DNA of 64,000 bases from assembly GCF_022606355.1 (NCBI RefSeq), contig NZ_JAHHZQ010000003.1, positions 496,001 to 560,000 of the forward strand, given 5' to 3'. The stretch's first letter is position 1, and each line of letters starts with the position of its first letter. Position numbers and translations under genes: made by a program. The stretch comes from Leifsonia shinshuensis. GTDB lineage: Bacteria; Actinomycetota; Actinomycetes; Actinomycetales; Microbacteriaceae. The notes under the pieces were generated by a model that saw only the letters and a list, made by a program, of their open reading frames with translations, was not told where the DNA came from and did not search any database. Shown one piece after another: positions 6,695 to 15,159 of this stretch.

Positions 6695-9190
6695 TCACCC
6701 CGCCGGGGTATCCGCGAGCGAGAACTGGTCGGCGTCGATATGCCCCCAGCTTCCGGTGTTGTGGTCGATGATCTGGATCTGAGCGCTTTGCCCGCTGAGG
6801 TCGGTCACATTCCAGCTCGACCAGGCGAGGTGCTCGCTGTTCTGCCCCGTCGTGGTGCGGACGACGTTGCCTCCCACGATCAGGTTGACGGTGGTCTGAT
6901 CGTCGGGTTCGCCGGCGATCGCCGCCGGCACGTCGCTGAAGAGGATCTGATCGACCATCAGATGCCCCCACCCTGTCGTCGTCTGGTCCGTGACCTGGAT
7001 CTGCGCCGTGTGGCCGATCAGATCGTGCACGTCCCAGCTCACCGGCGTCATCGTCGAACTGTTCGCCCCGGTCGCGGTGTCGTGCACCGCCCCGTCGACG
7101 AGGAGGTTCACCGCCGTGGCACCGGCCGACCCCCATGGGTGGTTCCCGCCGGCGACGAGGAGGTCGATGTAGCCGCGCGTGATGGTGAAGGCGGGCGAGG
7201 TGATCGTGCCCATCGCCCCGTCTCCCCCGCCGACGTAGGTGTCGAGGACCTTGGAGCCGACCTGCCCGGGGAGCGAGTCGGCTGAGGGGCCCTGTCCCGC
7301 GAAGTCTCCCGTCGCGGTCCAGCCTGATCCGAACGTGCTGCCCTCGAAATCGGCGAACACGGTGGATGGCGCCGGATGGTCGCCGCCGCCGGAGAGGAAG
7401 TTCACGAAGGGTTTGTCGATGGTGAACGTCGACGAGGTGAGGTTGCCTGTCGAGGCGTCGCCGCCGTTGTAGCTGTTGACGAGGCGGTTGCCGATGAACC
7501 CGGACACGGTCTGCTGGTTCGGCAACGTGCCGGCGGCCGGGCCGCTGCCGAAGGCGGTTCCCGTCGTGCTCCACGTTCCGTACCCACTGCTTTCGAACGT
7601 GGCGAACGGAGTGGCCGGAGCGGCCGCGGTGGCGGTGTCGGCGAACTCCTTGATGGCGAGGTTCGAGAACGTGGCCGAACCGCCATCGGTGTACAGGGAG
7701 ATGCCCGTGTCGCTCGGCAGGAAGAACACGTTGTCGGAGAGCACGCGTTCGCCGTTGTTCACGAACACTTCCACGCTGGACCGGTCGACGAAGATTCGCA
7801 GGTGGACGTTCGTGGCCGCGGGGTCGATCGGCGCCTGCGCGTGTTGGAAAGCGGCTCCAAAGTCGTACGACGCTTGGCTCGAGGCGGAGCGATCGACATA
7901 CACGTTGCCGTTGTAGACGCCGATGTTGGTATGGCGGCTCTTGTCGGCGGACTGGCCCACGGAGATGCCGACGTTGTTCAGCTGCTGCCAGGACACGTCG
8001 GCGTCGAGCTCGTAGGCTGAGCCGTGGTAGCCGAGATCCGTGGTCCCGTTCACGGTGACGTCAGCCGGGTGGACGGTTCGGGTGACGAGATCGTCCAGCG
8101 CGGGAACGGGTTGGGAGATCAGGCTGTAGGCGCTTCCCTCCTTCGCGAGGGTGAGCTTGCGGACGATGGACATCTGCCCGTTGTAGCCGTCGCTGCTGTC
8201 TGTCGGTACGGCGTTGGGGGCGTAGTTCCAGTTGTTCATCCAGCCGAGCGCATACCGGCTGGTGTCCGGATTGGCGTGGTCGGGCCAGGACACGGCGGCG
8301 TACCAGTCCGAGCCGTAGTCGAGCCACTGCGGGTCGCGGGCGTCGGTGGTGAAACTGGTGCCGTCCCAGGTCCCGGTCCAATACGCGTAGGTGTCCGGCT
8401 GGCCGGAGTAGTCGCCCTGCATGCTTCCGGCGAGTACCCAGTGGCTCGAACCGTCATCGGCGGTGATCTGGTAGATGTCGGGGCACTCGAAGCCCCCGAT
8501 GTTCGGGGAGGTGTACGCGAACTGGGATCTGTAGGTCCAGTTCTTCAGATCCGGCGACGTGTAGAACCAGAGCTGCTGCTGGCGCCCGATCACCGCGACC
8601 CAGTCGTTGTGGGCGGAGTCCCAGACGATCTTCGGGTCTCGGAACCAGTCGTTGCCGTCGGGGTTGGCGATCACCGGTGCGCCGTACGCGGTGAAGGTGG
8701 TCCCGCCGTCGGTCGAATACCAGAGGTACTGCGATTGCTGGTACCGGTCGCCGCCGGGCGGTTGCGTTGCCAGGACCACGATCGCCCCTGCGCCGAACCC
8801 GGCCGTGTTGTTCGTGTCGACGACTCCCGAGCCCGTCCAGACCGGGAAGTTCCCTCCGCCGCCGAGCGGGATGGCGACGCCCTGGTCCTGGAAGACGACG
8901 TTGTCGGTAGTCGTCGCGTGACGCCACCCGCCCGGACTGTTGTTGGGATTGCTGTACAGGTAGTACAGGTTGTACTTCCCGTTCGCCCAGACCGGCCGCT
9001 GCGGATCGCTGAGCCAGTGGTCGGGAGGCGTCAGATGGTACTGCGCCCGAAGCGACTGGCCGGGAGGATTCAGAGCGTTGGACGCGGTGGCCGGGATCGC
9101 AGCCAAACCGGCGGCTATAGCGATCGCGCCGACTGCGGCGACGATGCGGCGCCGCGCTGCCGAGCGGCGACGGTCTTCTTTGACACGCAT
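6695..9190 (-). CDS. Secreted GH32 fructan hydrolase (levanase/inulinase type) with nested C-terminal modules
   Basis: 831 residues. A signal peptide (residues 1-38, twin Arg-rich start, AIPATASNA) precedes a five-blade GH32 domain with the nucleophile motif WLSDPQRP (Asp61-62 region), FRDPKIVW (184-186 RDP) and the acid/base in FECPDIY (Glu235). A beta-sandwich follows to about residue 517. The tail has two copies of a fructan-binding-like module, but one is nested. Residues 529-606 (FATFESS to GGGDHP) and 765-827 (TTVNLIVGG to FSLAD) are the halves of an outer copy. Residues 611-753 form a complete inner copy. It cleaves beta-fructan outside the cell and feeds the transporter. Its promoter carries two LacI operators. 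Confidence 0.9.
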   Translation of the reverse strand: MRVKEDRRRSAARRRIVAAVGAIAIAAGLAAIPATASNALNPPGQSLRAQYHLTPPDHWLSDPQRPVWANGKYNLYYLYSNPNNSPGGWRHATTTDNVVFQDQGVAIPLGGGGNFPVWTGSGVVDTNNTAGFGAGAIVVLATQPPGGDRYQQSQYLWYSTDGGTTFTAYGAPVIANPDGNDWFRDPKIVWDSAHNDWVAVIGRQQQLWFYTSPDLKNWTYRSQFAYTSPNIGGFECPDIYQITADDGSSHWVLAGSMQGDYSGQPDTYAYWTGTWDGTSFTTDARDPQWLDYGSDWYAAVSWPDHANPDTSRYALGWMNNWNYAPNAVPTDSSDGYNGQMSIVRKLTLAKEGSAYSLISQPVPALDDLVTRTVHPADVTVNGTTDLGYHGSAYELDADVSWQQLNNVGISVGQSADKSRHTNIGVYNGNVYVDRSASSQASYDFGAAFQHAQAPIDPAATNVHLRIFVDRSSVEVFVNNGERVLSDNVFFLPSDTGISLYTDGGSATFSNLAIKEFADTATAAAPATPFATFESSGYGTWSTTGTAFGSGPAAGTLPNQQTVSGFIGNRLVNSYNGGDASTGNLTSSTFTIDKPFVNFLSGGGDHPAPSTVFADFEGSTFGSGWTATGDFAGQGPSADSLPGQVGSKVLDTYVGGGDGAMGTITSPAFTITRGYIDLLVAGGNHPWGSAGATAVNLLVDGAVHDTATGANSSTMTPVSWDVHDLIGHTAQIQVTDQTTTGWGHLMVDQILFSDVPAAIAGEPDDQTTVNLIVGGNVVRTTTGQNSEHLAWSSWNVTDLSGQSAQIQIIDHNTGSWGHIDADQFSLADTPAG

Positions 9191-9212
9191 GGGGATCCGT
9201 TCTCCAATGAAT

Positions 9213-9229
9213 TGATCAAACGTTTAACC
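9213..9229. promoter_or_regulatory. LacI-type operator, fructan site a
   Basis: TGATCAAACGTTTAACC, a near palindrome around AAACGTTT. It lies immediately downstream of the TAAAAT -10 box of the secreted GH32 gene. Its reverse complement matches the three other sites at 9254, 15072 and 15115. Confidence 0.65.
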
Positions 9230-9230
9230 A

Positions 9231-9260
9231 ATTTTAGCGGAGAACTGCATTTTTGGTCAA
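9231..9260 (-). promoter_or_regulatory. Promoter of the secreted GH32 gene
   Basis: On the minus strand TTGACC (9255-9260) is followed after 18 bases by TAAAAT (9231-9236). The start codon at 9190 is about 40 bases downstream. Confidence 0.55.
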
Positions 9261-9270
9261 GCGTTTAATC
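9254..9270. promoter_or_regulatory. LacI-type operator, fructan site b
   Basis: TGGTCAAGCGTTTAATC overlaps the -35 box. Its centre is 41 bases from site a, about four helical turns, suiting cooperative or looped repression. Confidence 0.65.
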
Positions 9271-9285
9271 ATCCCGCGCGGCGCG

Positions 9286-10329
9286 TCACGACGCGATGTG
9301 CGCCGCTTCAGCGATGGACGAGCGGAGGACCGGAGGACAATCGACCGTGACGAGCTGGTTCGGTCGGTGCTCGTCGATGCCCAGCAGGAGGCGGATGCCC
9401 TTCGCGCCGAGTTCGTAGTGCGGCAGCGCGACCGTGGTCAACGGTGGACGGAGGTGGGCCGCGATGACTTCCTGGTTGTCGAAGCCGACGACGGCCATGT
9501 CCTCGGGGATGGACAGACCTCGGCGGCGGAGGCCGTCGTAGAGCCCCATCGCGACCCGGTCGTTGTGGCAGAAGACCGCGGTGGCTCCGCTGGCCAGCAG
9601 CTGCTCGACCGAGTCGTAGCCACCCTCTTGCTCCGGGAGCGCGTCGAACACGAGGGCGGGATCGTACGCGATGCCTGCTGCCGCGAGCGCCTGCTGGTAG
9701 CCGAGGAGGCGGCCCTCGTGCGCCGGCGAGGGCGTGGTGGTGTTGATCATCGCGATACGGCGGTGCCCGCTGTCGATCAGCAGTTGCGTCGCCGTCCGGC
9801 CGCCCTGCACTTCGTCAGGGACGACGGCCGTCGCATCGTCGTCCGGGGAGTAGCAGTCGACGAGCACGAAGTCGGTCTCGCGCAGTCCCGCAGGCACTTC
9901 GGTCGCGCGGTGGTACCAGGTGGAGTAGAGGATGCCGCGCACCTTGTGCTCGAGCATCATCCCGACGGCCTCCCGCTCGGCGTCGGCGTTGCCGTCGGTG
10001 TTGGCCACCAGCAGGACGTAGCCGTGCTTCCACGCCTCGTCCTGAGCGCCGTGGATGATCTGGCCGGCGAACGGGGTCGTGGCGATCGCGTCGGCGACGA
10101 GCCCGATGAACTTGGAATGTCCGCTCACGAGGGTTTTCGCGAGGGCGTTCGGCCGGTATCCGAGGTCGCGGATCGCGTCGCGGACGCGTTTGCGGGCGTC
10201 ATCGCCGATGCGCGCGTTCTTCTTCTCGTTGACCACCAGCGACACCGTCGCGATCGACACGCCTGCAGCCTCGGCGACGTCGCGCATTGTCACCGGGTGC
10301 GCGGTGTTCTGGTTCGTCTCGGACGTCAT
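9286..10329 (-). CDS. LacI family transcriptional repressor of the fructan locus
   Basis: 347 residues. The N-terminal LacI helix-turn-helix is at residues 14-60 (VTMRDVAEAAGVSIATVSLV, then the hinge GYRPNALAKTL). It is followed by the periplasmic-binding-protein-like effector domain, with GLVADAI near 77, SGHRRIAMIN, and AVVGFDNQ near 293. It is the last gene of the transporter operon, 35 bases after the second permease, and lies directly before the secreted GH32 gene. Four matching palindromes on the two fructan promoters are its probable targets. The inducer is probably a fructose-containing oligosaccharide or fructose phosphate (inference). Confidence 0.9.
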   Translation of the reverse strand: MTSETNQNTAHPVTMRDVAEAAGVSIATVSLVVNEKKNARIGDDARKRVRDAIRDLGYRPNALAKTLVSGHSKFIGLVADAIATTPFAGQIIHGAQDEAWKHGYVLLVANTDGNADAEREAVGMMLEHKVRGILYSTWYHRATEVPAGLRETDFVLVDCYSPDDDATAVVPDEVQGGRTATQLLIDSGHRRIAMINTTTPSPAHEGRLLGYQQALAAAGIAYDPALVFDALPEQEGGYDSVEQLLASGATAVFCHNDRVAMGLYDGLRRRGLSIPEDMAVVGFDNQEVIAAHLRPPLTTVALPHYELGAKGIRLLLGIDEHRPNQLVTVDCPPVLRSSIAEAAHIAS

Positions 10330-10364
10330 TGCCCCTCCGCTTTCAGCTTACCGACTGCTCGGTG

Positions 10365-11270
10365 TCATCCCTTGGTCGCTCCGCTCTCCAGCCCGTAGCG
10401 CATCGCCTTGTTCAAGACGAGGAAGACCAGCAGCAACGGCGTGATGGTGACGCAGACCGCAGCGAAGGTCGCCGTCCAATCCACCTTGCCCATTGCTCCG
10501 ATGTAGTTCTGCAGCCCCAGCGGGATGGTCTTCAACCCGTCGGATAGCACGAAGGTGTTGGCGAAGATGAAGTCGTTCCAGATGAAGATGCTGTTGACCA
10601 GCACGACGGTGACGATCGTGTTCACCGAGAGCGGGAAGGTGATCTGCCCGAAGATGCGGTACGGGCCGGCGCCGTCGAGGGAGGCCGCCTCGTACGTCTC
10701 GCGGGGGATGTACTCGAAGAACGACGAGAAGAGGTAGACGGACATCGGCAGGGCGAACCCGGCGAGAGGGATGATCATCGACTGGTACGTGTCGAGGAGG
10801 TTGACCGACGAGTAGTCGATGAACAGCGGCACCAGCGCGATCTGCACAGGCACGATGATCCCGATCAGGAACAGCCCTCGAACGAGCTTGCCGAGCCGGA
10901 ATCCGAGGACCTGGATCGCGTAGGCGGCCATCATTCCGAGGAAGACGATCAGGATGTTCGCGCCCATCGTCACGATGAAGCTGTTCAGGATGTTCAAGCC
11001 CAGGTTCCCCGTGCCGAACGCCCGGGCGTAGTTGTCCAGGGTGAACGAGCTCGGCAGAGCGAACGGGTTGCCGGTGGTGAAGTCGTGCTCGGTCCGCACA
11101 CTGGTCAGGAACAGCCACAGCAGCGGGTAGACCTGTACGATCACGATGACGACGACCAGCAGCGTGTTCAGCGACCGGTAGACGTTCGGCCGTCGACGGC
11201 GGCGAACCGGGCGGCGCGGTGCGACCGGGGTCGGCCGGGTCGCTGCGGGACGGGTGAGCTGGGTGGTCAT
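10365..11270 (-). CDS. Sugar ABC transporter permease, MalG type
   Basis: 301 residues with six predicted TM segments; a basic N-terminus (RRPVRRRRRPNVYRS) precedes the first. The EAA loop YEAASLDGAGPYRIFGQI that docks the ATPase lies near residue 210. The ATG at 11270 overlaps the previous permease's TGA (ATGA). It forms the membrane channel with the MalF-type partner and imports an oligosaccharide, probably of fructose given the GH32 context. No ATP-binding subunit is encoded in the locus, so a shared ATPase must serve it. A longer open frame to 12032 is not real. Confidence 0.88.
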   Translation of the reverse strand: MTTQLTRPAATRPTPVAPRRPVRRRRRPNVYRSLNTLLVVVIVIVQVYPLLWLFLTSVRTEHDFTTGNPFALPSSFTLDNYARAFGTGNLGLNILNSFIVTMGANILIVFLGMMAAYAIQVLGFRLGKLVRGLFLIGIIVPVQIALVPLFIDYSSVNLLDTYQSMIIPLAGFALPMSVYLFSSFFEYIPRETYEAASLDGAGPYRIFGQITFPLSVNTIVTVVLVNSIFIWNDFIFANTFVLSDGLKTIPLGLQNYIGAMGKVDWTATFAAVCVTITPLLLVFLVLNKAMRYGLESGATKG

Positions 11271-12148
11271 GCGTCGGCCTTTCGACGGAGGAGCAGGTAG
11301 ATCAGACCGACGGCGACGAGGCATTCGACGACGATGAAGACGGAGATGCTGCTGGCGTAGCCGTAGTTCGTGCTGGTGAACGCGGTCTTGTACATGTAGG
11401 TGGTCAGCAGCTCGGAGGACTGCCCCGGTCCCCCGTTCGTGAGCAGGTACGGGATGTCGAAGCCGCGCAGCGCATACGTGGTGGCCATGATCACCGTGGT
11501 GATCCACACGGGGCGGATGTACGGGAAGCGGATCTTGGTGAAGATGCGCCAGGCGTTCGCGCCGTCCAGGCGGGCGGCCTCCTCCAGCTCTGCAGGAACG
11601 GCGATCAGCGCGGCGTAGATGATCAGGACGTAGAGGCCGGTGAACCGCCACCCCTCGGGGATCGACACCGCGGCGAGCACTGTGTGGACGTCGGACAGCC
11701 ACGGGCGGGCGACGTCGCCGAGCCCCACCCACTGCAGGATCTGGTTGAGCAGACCCACCGGGTCTGCCGAGTAGATGCGGGCGAACAGGAAGGCGATCGC
11801 CACCGTGCTGATCACGGCCGGCAGCAGGTACATGGTCTTCACGAGTTCGCGGCCCCGGCGCAGGGAGGTCAGCAGGCTCGCGACGACGAGTCCGCCGCCG
11901 AGCTGGAGGACGAGGCAGATGACGAGGTAGCCGAGTGCGTTGAAGAACGCGCGCCAGAAGACGGTGTCGCCGGTGAACATGTGGATGTAGTTGGCGAGGC
12001 CGACGAACTGGAGGTCGCTGATGCCGTCCCACTCGAAGAAGCTGAGGAACAGCGACTGCAGGATCGGGAACAGCACGGCGATGCAGTACAGCGCCAGCGG
12101 CGGGATCAGGAAGACCAGCACCGAGAGCCGGGAGCGGCTGGGAAGCAT
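11267..12148 (-). CDS. Sugar ABC transporter permease, MalF type
   Basis: 293 residues with six TM segments, starting MLPSRSRLSVLVFLIPP. The EAA motif is EEAARLDGANAWRIFTKIRF. The ATG at 12148 has AAAGG 7 bases upstream. The frame remains open to 12985, but that stretch is the antisense-like shadow of the binding-protein gene. A hairpin at 12169-12202 separates it from the binding-protein stop. Partner of the MalG-type permease that follows with a 4-base overlap. Confidence 0.88.
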   Translation of the reverse strand: MLPSRSRLSVLVFLIPPLALYCIAVLFPILQSLFLSFFEWDGISDLQFVGLANYIHMFTGDTVFWRAFFNALGYLVICLVLQLGGGLVVASLLTSLRRGRELVKTMYLLPAVISTVAIAFLFARIYSADPVGLLNQILQWVGLGDVARPWLSDVHTVLAAVSIPEGWRFTGLYVLIIYAALIAVPAELEEAARLDGANAWRIFTKIRFPYIRPVWITTVIMATTYALRGFDIPYLLTNGGPGQSSELLTTYMYKTAFTSTNYGYASSISVFIVVECLVAVGLIYLLLRRKADA

Positions 12149-12168
12149 GGGACGCCTTTCAGGGGGCC

Positions 12169-12202
12169 CGTGAGGGCAGCGCTCGGGAGCGCCGCCCTCA
12201 CG
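12169..12202 (-). terminator. Intercistronic hairpin between binding protein and permeases
   Basis: CGTGAGGGC (12169-12177) pairs with GCCCTCACG (12194-12202); the inner bases AGCGCT/GAGCGCC extend the stem. There is no T run, so it may be an attenuator or an mRNA 3'-end stabiliser that lets binding protein exceed permease. Confidence 0.55.
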
Positions 12203-12210
12203 GAGCTGGG

Positions 12211-13545
12211 TTACTTGAAGGCCTTCGGGCCATTCTGTGCGATGGTCTGGTCCATCGTGCTGATGAACTCCTCCGGCTTGATGTTGCCCTGGACGAGCAG
12301 GGTCAACTCCTGCTGCAGGCGGGTGTTGGAGGTCGGGTCCAGCTGGGTGTCCCACGGCATCGCGATCTTGTCGCCCAGGTCGTTCGCCTGGTCGACGGCC
12401 TTCTTGTACAGCGGCGTCGCGTTGCCCGGGATCGTGGTCTGCACGTTGGTCGTCGGCGAGAGGGCGCCCGTCGCCGCGTAGAGCTTCGGGTACCGGGTGA
12501 GCGCGTACTTCAGGAAGTCGCGCACCAGCGGGTCGAAGGTCTTGGCGTTGACGGCCATTCCGATGCCGGACGGTGAGACGTACTCGTTCGCGGTCGTCAC
12601 CGAGCCGGCGGTGGTCGGCAGGGTGAAGTAGTCGACATCGGAGCGCACCGACGGGTCGAGCTTGTCGGTCGCCAGGCTGGCGAGCTCCCAGGTGCCGATG
12701 TTGTACATCGCGGCCTTGCCCGAGGTGAACAGCGCCTGTGCGTCGGAGTACCCCGTGGACGAGAAGCCGTCCTCGAAGCACTTCGCCTGACCGAGCTTGT
12801 CGAGCCAGTCGGCCGCCGCCGTGCCCGTGGAGTCGCTGAGCTTGGCGTCGCCCTTCTTCAGCTTCGTGATGTAGTCCGGGCCGGCCGTCCGGAACGGGTG
12901 GTACGCCATGTACCGTTCCAGCGGCCACTGGTCCTGGCCGTCCAGGGCGAGCGGGGTGATGCCGGCCTTGCGCAGAGCGGTGCACATGGCGGGGATGTCG
13001 TCCAGCGAGGTCGGCACGGACACGCCCGCCTTCTGCAGGAGGGCCTTGTTGTACCAGAAGAACTCGAGCTGGAACTCGAACGGGATCGTGTAGAGGGACC
13101 CGTCGTCGAACCGCTGGTAGTTCAGCGCCGCCGGGCGGTAGTCGTTGTACAGCCCGAGGCTCTTCAGCAGCTTCGCGGCGTCGATCATCTTGCCCTGCTT
13201 GGCCAGCTTGGCCGCGAACGGCGTCGCGTCCGTGTCGAACAGCTCCGGCAGCTTGTTGGCCGCGGCGAGGGTCTCGTACTTCTGGATGTAGGACGGCCGG
13301 TCGGGGGTGGTGATCAGGTTCAGCGAGAAGCCGGGGTGCGTCTTCGCGTAGTCGGCGGCGATCTGCTTCATCGTGGTGATGACGCCGCCGTCGGCGGGAC
13401 GCGACAGCAGCCAGGAGATCTGCCGAGGCTTGATCGCACCGCTGGGGTTCACATTGTCGGCGTTGCCGCCGCCGCCGGAGCTGCAGCCGGCCAGTGCGAG
13501 GGCGAGCGCCGCAGCGGCAGCGACTGTCCCGAGCAGTTTCTTCAT
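12211..13545 (-). CDS. Extracellular sugar-binding lipoprotein of the fructan ABC importer
   Basis: 444 residues. A lipoprotein signal MKKLLGTVAAAAALALALAGC has the lipobox LAGC, with the acylated Cys at 21. A Ser/Gly linker precedes a type-I solute-binding fold (family 1): RQISWLLSRPADGG start, TDATPFAAKLAKQGK, ALFTSGKAAMYNIGTWE, and a C-terminal FISTMDQTIAQ. It captures oligosaccharide outside the membrane and hands it to the two permeases. It lies 43 bases after the intracellular GH32 gene in the same operon, followed by a hairpin. Confidence 0.9.
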   Translation of the reverse strand: MKKLLGTVAAAAALALALAGCSSGGGGNADNVNPSGAIKPRQISWLLSRPADGGVITTMKQIAADYAKTHPGFSLNLITTPDRPSYIQKYETLAAANKLPELFDTDATPFAAKLAKQGKMIDAAKLLKSLGLYNDYRPAALNYQRFDDGSLYTIPFEFQLEFFWYNKALLQKAGVSVPTSLDDIPAMCTALRKAGITPLALDGQDQWPLERYMAYHPFRTAGPDYITKLKKGDAKLSDSTGTAAADWLDKLGQAKCFEDGFSSTGYSDAQALFTSGKAAMYNIGTWELASLATDKLDPSVRSDVDYFTLPTTAGSVTTANEYVSPSGIGMAVNAKTFDPLVRDFLKYALTRYPKLYAATGALSPTTNVQTTIPGNATPLYKKAVDQANDLGDKIAMPWDTQLDPTSNTRLQQELTLLVQGNIKPEEFISTMDQTIAQNGPKAFK

Positions 13546-13588
13546 GGTGTCTCCATCTTCTTTGATTGGAATCGCTAGGCGGTTCGGG

Positions 13589-15034
13589 TCATGGTGCAGG
13601 GGTTTCGGCGCGCTGGTACACGTGAAGCGCCTGGAGGGTCGCGCCGCCCTCTCCGGCGAAGAATCCGAGCCGCCCGTCCGGGTGCCCGTAGATCCGGGTG
13701 CTCAATGACACGGAACGGTCGATGACCGCGACGAGGATGTCGTCGTCGGCGACGATCTCGATGGTGTGGCGGCCCGGCGCCAGGGTGCAGGGCCGCTCCA
13801 GCTCGATCTCGAACGGGACGTCGCCGGAGACATGCCACTGGGCGTCCCCGGTCTTCTCCCGCGGCCAGCGATCGAACACGACACGGCCGCGACGCGGTTC
13901 GAGTCGGAGCACGTAGGAACGGTCGCCATCGTCGGTCGCGCGCAGCAGGAGGCCGGTCTCGGAGGTGTCCGGCGCGATGTCGATCTCCGCTCGCGCATAG
14001 AAGGTGTCAGGGAGTTCATCGACCGAGATCGTGTCGGCGTACCCGTCGAGGGTGGTGAAACCGATCGGGAGCGGCTCGGCGAATCGCAGCGGGAGCTCCT
14101 GGTCGAAACTGTCGACGAGCTCGCGCGGCAACCCGAACGCGAGCGACCCGTCCGGGCGCTGCGACGCCTCGAGCACCGACATGGTGCCGGCCCACTGCCA
14201 GGCGCCGTCGTCCGTCTGCCCGTCTTTGGTGGCGATCCAGCCGAAGAAGAACCGGCGGCCGTCGCGTTCGGCGGTCTTGGCGGCGTAGTAGGCCCGGCCG
14301 TCGATGCTGTCGTGGTCGGGGACGATCCAGGGGCCGTCCGGTGTTCGCGCCATCCGGTAGCGGGTGGTGAACGACTCGGAGAACTCCGAGTAGACCAGGT
14401 ACCACCAGTCGCCCCACTGGAACACGTCCGGGCATTCGTGGGTGATGTAGCGTCGGGGGTCCCAGAACGGCTGTGCCGGCGTCCACTGCCGCAGATCCGT
14501 GGAACGCAGCTCGGCGATCACACCACGGCGCCGCTCCGCCCCGTCGCGGTGACGGGCGGCGACCAGCATCCGCCAGCTGCCCTTGTCCTCATCCCGGAAG
14601 ACGAACGGATCCCGCCAGTCCGCCGTCTCGTACCCGGCCGGAGCCCCGAACGTCAGCTCGGGATGCTTCACCCAGGAGCGCATTCCGTCGGCGCTCGTCG
14701 CGTGGGCGACCAGCTGGAGCGGGAGGCCGTCGGCGCCGAGCCGGTTCGGGTTCTGTGCGGTGTAGAAGAGGTGGACGAGCCCGTCCGGTCCGTCGACGAC
14801 ACTTCCCGTGTACGCGTTGAAGTCCTCCTCGTCCGCCCCGCCCGCGGGAAGCGAGACACCGCGATCGTCGAAGGTGACGAAATCATCGGTGACCACGAGG
14901 TTCCAGGGAGTGCCCGGTTTCGGCGTCTCCCGGAGCTCGTGCAGGTAGAAGAGGTAGAACTCGCCATCCCTCTCGAACGGGATGATGTCGCCCACCCAAC
15001 CATCGGAAGGGCGGAAGAAGACGGGGCGTGGCAT
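13589..15034 (-). CDS. Intracellular GH32 family beta-fructosidase
   Basis: 481 residues from MPRPVFFRPSDGW, without a signal peptide, so cytoplasmic. The GH32 motifs are modified: GWVGDII stands where WMNDPNG is usual (Asp likely nucleophile), WRDPFVF supplies RDP, and HECPDVF supplies the acid/base Glu. The C-terminal beta-sandwich includes TFYARAEIDI and GRLGFFAGEG. It likely splits imported fructo-oligosaccharides. Starts at 15061 (ATG) or 15094 (GTG) are possible, but 15094 would place operator site c inside the gene. An AAAGG is 12 bases before 15034. First gene of the operon that continues with the ABC importer and LacI. Confidence 0.82.
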   Translation of the reverse strand: MPRPVFFRPSDGWVGDIIPFERDGEFYLFYLHELRETPKPGTPWNLVVTDDFVTFDDRGVSLPAGGADEEDFNAYTGSVVDGPDGLVHLFYTAQNPNRLGADGLPLQLVAHATSADGMRSWVKHPELTFGAPAGYETADWRDPFVFRDEDKGSWRMLVAARHRDGAERRRGVIAELRSTDLRQWTPAQPFWDPRRYITHECPDVFQWGDWWYLVYSEFSESFTTRYRMARTPDGPWIVPDHDSIDGRAYYAAKTAERDGRRFFFGWIATKDGQTDDGAWQWAGTMSVLEASQRPDGSLAFGLPRELVDSFDQELPLRFAEPLPIGFTTLDGYADTISVDELPDTFYARAEIDIAPDTSETGLLLRATDDGDRSYVLRLEPRRGRVVFDRWPREKTGDAQWHVSGDVPFEIELERPCTLAPGRHTIEIVADDDILVAVIDRSVSLSTRIYGHPDGRLGFFAGEGGATLQALHVYQRAETPAP

Positions 15035-15071
15035 CGGCGTCGATGACCTTTCTGGACTCATCACTGAATCC

Positions 15072-15088
15072 GCTAAAGCGTTTGACCA
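15072..15088. promoter_or_regulatory. LacI-type operator, fructan site c
   Basis: GCTAAAGCGTTTGACCA, the reverse complement of the TGGTCAA-type consensus. It overlaps a plus-strand TTGACC (15082-15087) that could be the -35 box for the gene at 15160. Confidence 0.6.
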
Positions 15089-15121
15089 GCTCACGATAAC
15101 TCACGCTAGAGTGATGGTCAA
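15082..15121. promoter_or_regulatory. Divergent promoters of the two GH32 genes
   Basis: Plus strand: TTGACC (15082-15087), 19 bases, TAGAGT (15107-15112). Minus strand: TTGACC (15116-15121), 17 bases, TATCGT (15093-15098). Each -35 box lies inside one operator. Confidence 0.45.
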
Positions 15122-15131
15122 GCGTTTAAGC
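15115..15131. promoter_or_regulatory. LacI-type operator, fructan site d
   Basis: TGGTCAAGCGTTTAAGC, 15 of 17 bases identical to site b. Its centre is 44 bases from site c. Confidence 0.65.
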
Positions 15132-15159
15132 ACGACGACGTCGTCACGAAAGGGTCACC

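Noticed and set aside
11267-12985. A 572-residue permease with long N-terminal extension
   Set aside because: The extension is the shadow of the binding-protein gene; the real ATG at 12148 has a ribosome-binding site and the right TM start.
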